From: UMGS1933 sp045593405
GTDB taxonomy: Bacteria > Bacillota > Clostridia > TANB77 > CAG-508
Length of the DNA stretch: 6,794 bases
Direction of reading: 5' to 3'
Assembly: GCA_045593405.1 (NCBI GenBank)
Contig: JAZNWN010000019.1
Location: forward strand, 1 to 6,794
Shown here one piece after another: positions 1-4,132 of the stretch (the stretch's first letter is position 1; each line of letters begins with the position of its first letter). The notes beneath the pieces are model-generated. The model saw nothing but the letters and a program-made list of their open reading frames with translations. It was not told the DNA's origin and made no database searches. The position numbers and the translations under genes were made by a program.

Positions 1-382
1 TAGTTATTATATTATTCTCTTCTATTTTTTGATGGATAGACTGGTCATTATTTAATGTATAGGGGTATCTATTATTTGATGTATAGGGTGCATCATTTAT
101 ATAGATTCTTCTTTGAATAACCTCTTTTTTATCATTCCTAATTATTTCAACTACAACATAATTAAGTTCTCTTAATTCTTTTATCCAACTTGAAATTGTT
201 TTAGGATCTACCTTAAATTTCTCCCCAAAGTAATTATTACTTGCATAACAATATCCCTCTTTATTAGCAAGTGATGTTATAGCACCATATAAGAGCTTTA
301 CATTAGGTTTTAAATTCTCATTAAACAATATTCTTGTAGGAATTACAGAATAATGCCCTATATTGTTTTCATTCTCTTCCAC
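1..382 (-). CDS. Winged-helix phage/ICE replication protein (replisome organizer type), 3' end cut by the window
   Basis: The first 127 residues are visible in an unbroken frame; the C-terminus lies beyond the left edge. The N-terminus reads MEENENNIGHYSVIPTRILF, followed by NVKLLYGAITSLANKEGYCY and a helix-turn-helix with a recognition helix around residues 59-72 (DPKTISSWIKELREL). This is the typical head of helix-turn-helix replication proteins in clostridial prophages and ICEs, where the first domain binds origin DNA and a DnaD-like tail recruits the helicase loader. Residues 97 onward (APYTSNNRYPY...) look like the low-complexity linker. The start is a GTG at 380-382, lying 13 nt after GGAG. 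An in-frame GTG at 392-394 is only 1 nt from GGAG and therefore unlikely. The gene overlaps the end of the upstream DUF3789 gene by 14 nt, so translation is probably coupled. Role in replication of the host element is inferred from the family. Confidence 0.75.
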   Translation of the reverse strand, partial: MEENENNIGHYSVIPTRILFNENLKPNVKLLYGAITSLANKEGYCYASNNYFGEKFKVDPKTISSWIKELRELNYVVVEIIRNDKKEVIQRRIYINDAPYTSNNRYPYTLNNDQSIHQKIEENNIIT

Positions 383-482
383 TATGATAATCACTCTCCT
401 TTGCTACTATTAACATACAATGGAGCAATAATGTTAAAGTTCCTCCTATAATCCCACCAACTAACATTCCTAACCAAAACAT
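369..482 (-). CDS. DUF3789-type small membrane peptide, 37 aa
   Basis: A 37-residue reading frame starts MFWLGMLVGGIIGGTLTLLL and ends AKESDYHSGRE. It is a single glycine-rich hydrophobic helix (residues 2-27) followed by a short charged tail, the layout of DUF3789 proteins. These occur almost only in phages and conjugative elements of Firmicutes, and their function is unknown. Translation signals are good: AGGAGG at 491-496 is 8 nt upstream of the ATG. That site is encoded inside the last codons of the preceding gene, whose TAA is just 1 nt before this ATG. The 3' end overlaps the next gene by 14 nt in another frame. The tight packing supports a real gene despite its size. The topology is probably N-terminus out with a cytoplasmic tail, or the reverse; the sequence does not decide. 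Confidence 0.7.
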   Translation of the reverse strand: MFWLGMLVGGIIGGTLTLLLHCMLIVAKESDYHSGRE

Positions 483-483
483 T

Positions 484-894
484 TTACATACCTCCTATTC
501 CTACTTTTTTAAATTGTTTATAAAAAAAAGACACTACCATATTGGTAATGTCTGTCTGCTGTTTATCGTTATATCCCAGCACTCTTTTTATTTCTAACGG
601 ACTAGCTTTATCAAAATATTTCATCTTAATAAATTCGTATCGTTTTATATTCCTACTTTTAAATACTTTTAGATAATGAGCTATTATCGTTTTTGCTTTT
701 CTTAAATTATATATTTTTCTATTATCTGCAAGTTTTATTGCTTGTTCTTCAACTGAATTTTTTCCAATTAAATGAGAATATGTACTTATATTTACACTCT
801 CTATAATACTTTCTCTAATCTCATCTATTTTATTATCTATATTTTTATAATTATATAAATAATATTCTACTTTTTTAAATACCTTTTCTTTCAT
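484..894 (-). CDS. Small sigma-70 region 4-like phage transcription regulator (ArpU/RinA type), 136 aa
   Basis: This 136-residue protein starts MKEKVFKKVEYYLYNYKNID and continues with IDEIRESIIESVN, the usual opening of short clostridial phage regulators. A basic region rich in lysine (57-90) leads into FIKMKYFDKASPLEIKRVLG and a helix-turn-helix at about residues 95-132, related to sigma factor region 4. In phages, ArpU/RinA-type proteins activate late or packaging genes. In ICEs, similar proteins sit near the integration end. The start is well supported: AAAGGAGG lies 6 nt before the ATG. Upstream is a perfect 11-bp hairpin (913-938), so transcription must read through it or start close by; no convincing promoter was seen between the hairpin and the gene. 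It heads a compact unit with the DUF3789 and replication genes. The specific target promoters are unknown. Confidence 0.7.
   Translation of the reverse strand: MKEKVFKKVEYYLYNYKNIDNKIDEIRESIIESVNISTYSHLIGKNSVEEQAIKLADNRKIYNLRKAKTIIAHYLKVFKSRNIKRYEFIKMKYFDKASPLEIKRVLGYNDKQQTDITNMVVSFFYKQFKKVGIGGM
491..496 (-). promoter_or_regulatory. Shine-Dalgarno site of the DUF3789 gene, inside the upstream gene
   Basis: A full AGGAGG lies 8 nt before the ATG at 480-482. It is formed by codons for Ile-Gly-Gly at the end of the sigma-like gene. This site supports the reality of the 37-residue gene and implies translational coupling. Confidence 0.75.
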
Positions 895-912
895 TATTTC
901 CTCCTTTCATAG

Positions 913-938
913 AAAAAAGCATCCTAAGATGCTTTTTT
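913..938 (-). terminator. Perfect 11-bp hairpin terminator between rlmD and the mobile-element genes
   Basis: The stem AAAAAAGCATC / GATGCTTTTTT is perfect around a CTAA loop, with a T-run on the 3' side in either direction. On the minus strand it would end transcripts from rlmD or from the element end. Because it lies just 19 nt upstream of the sigma-like gene it could also act as an attenuator for that gene. There is no plus-strand gene to its left that it could serve. Confidence 0.75.
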
Positions 939-973
939 AATGTAAAGATATTTTTTAATTTTTTATTCGCTCT

Positions 974-1007
974 GTGGTCGGTAGACATGTAGACCACTTA
1001 CCACCCC
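974..1007. repeat. GC-rich cluster of short inverted and direct repeats
   Basis: This island stands out from its AT-rich surroundings. GTGGTC (974-979) and GACCAC (992-997) are inverted repeats 12 nt apart. GTAGAC occurs twice at a period of 8 (981-986 and 989-994), with ACATGT (985-990) palindromic between them. ACCAC occurs twice at a period of 7 (993-997 and 1000-1004). The arrangement suggests a protein-binding or recombination site near the inferred element end. The function is unproven; a weak RNA hairpin is an alternative. Confidence 0.55.
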
Positions 1008-1010
1008 TAT

Positions 1011-1071
1011 TTTTTTGTTAAATAATTTTATGCATTTTTTCAAAAATTTAATGATTTTTTAATATTTTTTT
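1011..1071. other. Phased T-tracts, possible intrinsically bent DNA
   Basis: Runs of six or more T lie at 1011-1017, 1035-1040, 1055-1060 and 1065-1071, with offsets of about 24, 20 and 10 nt. That is close to whole turns of the helix for the last three. Such phasing tends to bend DNA. It lies between rlmD and the repeat island and has no open reading frame. Confidence 0.4.
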
Positions 1072-1120
1072 ATTCATTTCATTTTGCTCAAAACCCTTGA
1101 TTTTATGCCGTTTTAACGAT

Positions 1121-2473
1121 TTACTTCAAACACATCAACGCACAACACTCAACGTGGCTGGTAAATGGAAACATATCTACTGGTTGCACTTCTTCTATTT
1201 TATATTGTTCTTTTAGTTTTGTTAAATCTCTTGCAAGTGTTGCAGGATTACAGCTTATATATACAATTTTCTTTGCTTGTATTTTTATCAGAGTTTCTAT
1301 TGCCACTTTATCACAGCCTTTTCTTGGTGGGTCTATAAATACTACGTCTGGCTTAATATCCTTTTCTCCAATAAGTTTTGGCAATTCATCTTCTACATTT
1401 CCTACAATAAATTCTGCATTTTCTATATTGTTTATTTTTGCATTTTCTTTAGCATCTTCAATTGCTTGCGGTACTGTTTCTATTCCATATAAATATTTTG
1501 CTTTGCTTAATGCACATATTCCTATTGTTCCAATTCCACAGTAAAGATCAAATATTGTCTCCTCGCCTGTTAATTTTGCACCTTTAATTGCTTGAGTATA
1601 TAACTTTTCTGTTTGTATAGGATTTACCTGATAAAATGACATTGGAGATATTTTAAATGTAACTCCCAATAATTCATCTTTTATATATCCATCACCAAAA
1701 AGAACTTCATTTTCTTGTCCTAAAATCACATTTGTTGATTTTGTATTTATATTTTTTACTACTGTTTTTATTTCATTATATTTATTTGTTATAAATTTAA
1801 CTAATTCCGCTTCTTTTGTTATTTTTCTTTTGTTCGTAACCAAAACCAGCATTACTTCGTTTGTTTTTACACCAATTCTTAAATATATATGCCTTATTTC
1901 TCCTGTGCCATTTTCTTCGTTATATGTTGGAATATTGTTTTCTACAATAAACTGAAATACATCTTTTGCAATTATTTGTGTTAATTTATTTTGTATATGA
2001 CAATTATCGTTTGGTATTATTCTATGAGAGCGCTTTGCGAACACTCCCATTACTGGTCCTTCTTTTGTGTCACCAACAGGATATTGTAATTTATTTCTAT
2101 AATTATATGGTTTGTCCATTCCTATGCAATCTTTTACATTTATATTATTAATTCCAGCTTTTTTTAAATTTGTTTCAACAATAGATTTTTTTAAATTTAA
2201 AGTTTCTTGATAATTCATATGTCTTAAATTACATCCACCACATTTGTTATAAGATGTACAATCTTCATTACTTCTGTTTTCAGATTTATTTATTATCTCT
2301 AAAGATTTTGCATATGCATGTGATGTTAAAACTTTTAATATTTTTATTTTTACTTTTTCTCCCTTTAATACATTATCTACAAACACAGTCATGCCGTTTA
2401 TTTTAGCAATTCCTTCACCTTGATAGCCATTATCTATAATCTCTACAACAAATTCATCATTCTTTTTTATCAT
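1121..2473 (-). CDS. rlmD: 23S rRNA (uracil-5-)-methyltransferase, RlmD/RlmCD (RumA/TrmA family)
   Basis: This cytoplasmic enzyme transfers a methyl group from S-adenosylmethionine to C5 of a 23S rRNA uridine. The family includes E. coli RlmD (U1939) and B. subtilis RlmCD, which does both U747 and U1939; the sequence does not say which applies here. The 450 residues run as a TRAM RNA-binding domain (about 6-60), four iron-sulfur cluster cysteines (C72, C78 and C81 in CTSYNKCGGC, and C158), then the Rossmann methyltransferase domain. That domain holds DLYCGIGT (309-316), DPPRKG, the nucleophile C408 in SCNPATLARD and the catalytic base E442 in HVEC, so all catalytic residues are present. The start is placed at the ATG at 2471-2473, because the ATG 12 nt upstream falls at the predicted transcription start and overlaps the GGTGA ribosome site. 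The last codons form the likely integration site of the neighbouring element. Confidence 0.93.
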   Translation of the reverse strand: MIKKNDEFVVEIIDNGYQGEGIAKINGMTVFVDNVLKGEKVKIKILKVLTSHAYAKSLEIINKSENRSNEDCTSYNKCGGCNLRHMNYQETLNLKKSIVETNLKKAGINNINVKDCIGMDKPYNYRNKLQYPVGDTKEGPVMGVFAKRSHRIIPNDNCHIQNKLTQIIAKDVFQFIVENNIPTYNEENGTGEIRHIYLRIGVKTNEVMLVLVTNKRKITKEAELVKFITNKYNEIKTVVKNINTKSTNVILGQENEVLFGDGYIKDELLGVTFKISPMSFYQVNPIQTEKLYTQAIKGAKLTGEETIFDLYCGIGTIGICALSKAKYLYGIETVPQAIEDAKENAKINNIENAEFIVGNVEDELPKLIGEKDIKPDVVFIDPPRKGCDKVAIETLIKIQAKKIVYISCNPATLARDLTKLKEQYKIEEVQPVDMFPFTSHVECCALMCLK

Positions 2474-2489
2474 AAATTTCACCATAAAA

Positions 2490-2518
2490 ATTATATGTTA
2501 ATTTTTTAAAAAAATCAA
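2490..2518 (-). promoter_or_regulatory. Sigma-A promoter of rlmD
   Basis: On the minus strand TTGATT (2513-2518) and TATAAT (2490-2495) are separated by exactly 17 nt. Transcription should begin around 2483. The mRNA leader is then very short and excludes the upstream ATG at 2483-2485 as a start codon. The promoter lies back to back with the plus-strand DUF378 gene. Confidence 0.75.
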
Positions 2519-2587
2519 TATTTTTCATTTTTTCTACATAGTATATGTTTTTTTGGAAATTATATAAAAAGAGGAGATGTTTTTCTT

Positions 2588-2782
2588 ATGAAATTTTTAA
2601 ATTGTATTGCTCTTACTCTTGTTATTGTAGGAGCTCTAAACTGGCTTTTAATCGGTCTTTTTGAATTTAATTTAGTTGACAGTATCTTTGGAGAACTATC
2701 TTTATTATCAAGAATTATCTATGGCCTAGTTGGTCTTGCTGGTATATGGTCAATTGCTTTTTATTCAAAAATATCTGATTAG
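2588..2782 (+). CDS. DUF378 family small membrane protein, 64 aa
   Basis: The 64 residues begin MKFLNCIALTLVIVGALNWL and match the DUF378 (YuzA-like) pattern: a first membrane helix ending in GALNWLLIGLFEFNLV, a short loop with SIFGE, then SRIIYGLVGLAGIW in a second helix (about residues 5-25 and 41-59). Members are small two-helix membrane proteins of unknown function. Length is normal for the family. GAGGAG (2571-2576) lies 11 nt before the ATG, a little farther than usual. No other in-frame start fits better. It is the only plus-strand gene, transcribed alone, divergent from rlmD and closed by a strong terminator. A plausible TATAAA at 2563-2568 sits too close to the ribosome site to be a confident promoter. 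Confidence 0.88.
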   Translation: MKFLNCIALTLVIVGALNWLLIGLFEFNLVDSIFGELSLLSRIIYGLVGLAGIWSIAFYSKISD

Positions 2783-2798
2783 ATGTTTTATTTCTTCT

Positions 2799-2838
2799 AA
2801 AATAATAAGGTAGCTTTCTAATGCTACCTTATTATTTT
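2799..2838 (+). terminator. Strong rho-independent terminator after the DUF378 gene
   Basis: A perfect 16-bp stem (2799-2814 with 2823-2838) centred on AAGGTAGC / GCTACCTT has an 8-nt loop and runs into TTTT on the plus strand. The AT-rich flanks of the stem also make it symmetric enough to work weakly on the other strand. It begins 16 nt after the DUF378 stop codon. Confidence 0.9.
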
Positions 2839-2870
2839 TCTACTTCGTTCGACACGTCCTTTTCAAGCAT

Positions 2871-2932
2871 CTTTCTATAACATAACAAAAAAGACTAATC
2901 AATGTTAGTCTCTTTTGCTATGTTATAGAAAG
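2871..2932 (-). terminator. Long nested palindrome with inner terminator, after the EF-Tu-like gene
   Basis: The 62-nt segment folds on itself almost completely. The outer arms CTTTCTATAACATA (2871-2884) and TATGTTATAGAAAG (2919-2932) pair perfectly over 14 bp. The inner arms, GACTAA with TTAGTC flanked by A- and T-runs (2887-2916), form a second stem, with only two A/C mismatches between inner and outer parts. Read on the minus strand, the inner stem is followed by six T, a typical terminator 29 nt beyond the stop codon of the EF-Tu-like gene. The outer stem is more than a terminator needs and resembles a small palindromic repeat element. Confidence 0.75.
2880..2916 (-). repeat. Repeat copy 1 of a hairpin-containing sequence
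   Basis: Read on the minus strand, this 37-nt stretch begins AAAAGAGACTAAC and ends TTTTGTTATGT. It matches the stretch at 3889-3925 at 33 of 37 positions with no gaps, in the same orientation. The differences are three in the loop region and one in the T-run. The two copies bracket the EF-Tu-like gene. Confidence 0.8.
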
Positions 2933-2944
2933 GAGGTTGAGCAC

Positions 2945-3733
2945 CTAATATACTTTTATAATAGTACACTCTGCTATAGAGCTATTATCATCTTTAATAG
3001 TAAATTTCATTTCTTTTTCTAGAGCAATCGAATCTTCCAAAAGTATATTAATAATACTATCTTCTATTTCTACATTAAAATTTATTTTTATGGGTACTTC
3101 TATATTTCTTATAGAACATTTTAGATTTGTCAAATTTTTAAGTTCTTCAACATTTTTATCATTATTCATTTGAACACTTACTTCTATATTATTGCTTACT
3201 AATATTGAATTTTCTTGAGCTAATACTTGTCCAATTATAATTTCATTTCTCTCGTAATCGCTTAATAAAACTGTTACTTTATCACCTATTTTTCCTGTTG
3301 ATATTTCTGTTCTTGATTGTTCTACTCTCGCAATAGTTGTAGTTTTTGCATCTTCATCCATACCAAGAATTTGTACAGTATCTCCTGTTTTTATGGTTCC
3401 TCTCAATATAGTTCCTTCAACCATAGTTCCATGTCCAGACCTTGTATATACCTGTTCAACTGTCATTAAAAAAGCTCCTCTTTCATCATAAGTTAAATTT
3501 AAATTTTTATGTGAATCAACGGAATCTGCACCTTGGATTTCAATAACATTATTTTTATCATTTTCTTTTAAATTATCTATGTCTGGAATCGAATTTGTTA
3601 CTGGTTCTTTATTTTCTGTTATATTAGATTTTTTGGATGACAATACAACATATGTTAAGATAGTTGAACTTACAAGTAAAATTACAATTATTAATATTAA
3701 AACTACTAATGATATTCCTTTTTCTTGTTTCAC
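2945..3733 (-). CDS. Membrane-anchored protein with EF-Tu domain 2/3-like barrel and no GTPase domain, 262 aa
   Basis: The start is the GTG at 3731-3733, which has AGGAGG 8 nt upstream (3742-3747). A longer frame from an ATG at 3770-3772 would bury that site in coding sequence. The protein then begins MKQEKG-ISLVVLILIIVILLV, like a short type IV prepilin leader and helix but with Val instead of Glu at position +5; the helix spans about residues 7-31. A polar linker (32-84) follows. Residues 85-177 match EF-Tu domain 2: RGAFLMTVEQVYT, SGHGT, RGTIKTGD, GDKVTVLL and GQVLA. Residues 178-262 keep only the final strands of domain 3 (SIALEKEMKFTIKDD...). EF-Tu's G domain and the GGRHTPFF and YRPQFYF segments are absent, so neither GTP hydrolysis nor normal tRNA delivery is expected. 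If it follows prepilin topology the barrel faces outside. The function is unknown. The frame is intact, with its own ribosome site and terminator. Confidence 0.85.
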   Translation of the reverse strand: MKQEKGISLVVLILIIVILLVSSTILTYVVLSSKKSNITENKEPVTNSIPDIDNLKENDKNNVIEIQGADSVDSHKNLNLTYDERGAFLMTVEQVYTRSGHGTMVEGTILRGTIKTGDTVQILGMDEDAKTTTIARVEQSRTEISTGKIGDKVTVLLSDYERNEIIIGQVLAQENSILVSNNIEVSVQMNNDKNVEELKNLTNLKCSIRNIEVPIKINFNVEIEDSIINILLEDSIALEKEMKFTIKDDNSSIAECTIIKVY

Positions 3734-3741
3734 TTTATACA

Positions 3742-3747
3742 CCTCCT
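3742..3747 (-). promoter_or_regulatory. Shine-Dalgarno site fixing a GTG start for the EF-Tu-like gene
   Basis: AGGAGG lies 8 nt before the GTG at 3731-3733. No comparable site precedes the ATG at 3770-3772. The choice matters because it leaves a 6-residue leader directly before the membrane helix, the prepilin-like arrangement. Confidence 0.8.
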
Positions 3748-3761
3748 CTTTTGTAAAACAT

Positions 3762-3779
3762 ATTATAAACATTATTATA
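3762..3779 (-). promoter_or_regulatory. Candidate -10 elements upstream of the EF-Tu-like gene
   Basis: Two TATAAT matches occur on the minus strand, at 3762-3767 and 3774-3779. Neither has a convincing -35 box about 17 nt away in this AT-rich strip. One of them probably serves the EF-Tu-like gene, but which one cannot be decided from sequence. Confidence 0.35.
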
Positions 3780-3888
3780 CTAACACATTTTAGTTTTTTT
3801 TTAAATAATATTTATTATAAATTAAAATTATCAAATTTAAATTAAAAATTATTTTTTACATAGATTAAGCTATTGCATTAATTTCGAT

Positions 3889-3925
3889 ACATAACAAAAG
3901 AGACTAACTAAAGTTAGTCTCTTTT
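3889..3925 (-). repeat. Repeat copy 2 of the hairpin-containing sequence, directly behind tRNA-Leu
   Basis: This copy matches 2880-2916 at 33 of 37 positions, and similarity continues weakly beyond (GAAA and ATGC further on). It starts 2 nt after the encoded CCA of the tRNA, so tRNA sequence itself is not part of the repeat. Confidence 0.8.
3896..3925 (-). terminator. Rho-independent terminator of tRNA-Leu
   Basis: A perfect 13-bp stem, AAAAGAGACTAAC (3896-3908) with GTTAGTCTCTTTT (3913-3925), surrounds a TAAA loop. On the minus strand it ends in TTTT. It starts 2 nt after the tRNA 3' end and is symmetric enough to act in both directions. Confidence 0.85.
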
Positions 3926-3926
3926 A

Positions 3927-4010
3927 TGGTGCGGATGAAGGGACTTGAACCCCCACACCATTGGTACTGGTTCCTAAGACCAGCGCGTCTGCCAATTCCG
4001 CCACATCCGC
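3927..4010 (-). tRNA. tRNA-Leu, anticodon UAG
   Basis: The 84-nt gene folds fully. The acceptor stem is GCGGATG/CATCCGC with discriminator A and an encoded CCA (3927-3929). The D-arm GCG...CGC contains the TTGG of the D-loop. The anticodon stem CTGGT/ACCAG holds the loop CTTAGGA, giving anticodon TAG at 3974-3976. A long variable arm, ACC-AAT-GGT, is typical of leucine tRNAs. The T-arm has loop TTCAAGT and a stem with two G-U pairs. The anticodon reads CUA and probably other CUN leucine codons. It is a single gene, not part of an array, with its own promoter and terminator, and it follows addA on the same strand. Confidence 0.97.
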
Positions 4011-4040
4011 ATTTGCCAATATAATTTATCGACAACAATT

Positions 4041-4070
4041 ATATTAGCATATTTTTTATTTGTTTGTCAA
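4041..4070 (-). promoter_or_regulatory. Promoter of tRNA-Leu
   Basis: On the minus strand TTGACA (4065-4070), a perfect -35 box, is followed after 18 nt by TAATAT (4041-4046) preceded by TGC, an extended -10 element. Transcription should start near 4034, leaving a leader of about 24 nt before the mature 5' end at 4010. Confidence 0.85.
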
Positions 4071-4132
4071 CTGTTTTTTTATTTTTTTTCGTATCGCCGA
4101 GGACTACGACCTCCCTACACTTTTTGCAAAAC

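Larger units (their letters stand above)
1..1120. mobile_element. End of an integrated phage or ICE-like element abutting rlmD
   Basis: Three consecutive minus-strand genes here are all types found in prophages and integrative conjugative elements: a small sigma-like regulator, a DUF3789 peptide and a winged-helix replication protein. They begin immediately after the 3' end of rlmD, whose last codons are a known integration site for Firmicute elements (family knowledge: the streptococcal rum locus). The non-coding strip at 939-1120 carries repeats and T-tracts typical of element ends. The right boundary is inferred to lie in or just after the rlmD 3' end, about 1121-1160. The left boundary is outside the window. 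No integrase, excisionase or second att copy is visible, so prophage and ICE cannot be told apart. Confidence 0.55.

Noticed and set aside
1085..1120. Hairpin around AAAACCCTTGATTTT as the rlmD terminator
   Set aside because: The pairing is only about 4 bp and no T-run follows it; the hairpin at 913-938 is a far better candidate.
1277..2151. Two plus-strand open frames of 61-71 codons inside rlmD
   Set aside because: They lie antisense to a clearly conserved enzyme, consist of AT-rich hydrophobic filler and lack family signatures.
2474..2485. Upstream ATG of rlmD giving four extra residues
   Set aside because: It coincides with the predicted transcription start and overlaps the ribosome site for the next ATG.
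2931..2951. Possible plus-strand gene behind the AAAGGAGG at 2930-2936
   Set aside because: The only nearby start, TTG, reaches a stop after two more codons.
2945..3733. EF-Tu-like gene as a broken tuf pseudogene
   Set aside because: It has an intact frame, an added membrane anchor, its own start and terminator, and strong divergence from EF-Tu, so it looks like a separate gene.
3579..3845. Plus-strand open frame of 88 codons across the start of the EF-Tu-like gene
   Set aside because: It is antisense to a gene with recognisable domains and a good ribosome site. Its composition is that of reverse-strand AT-rich DNA.
4085..4125. GC-rich patch between addA and the tRNA promoter as an addA terminator
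   Set aside because: Only 4-5 bp stems can be formed and no T-run follows on the minus strand.
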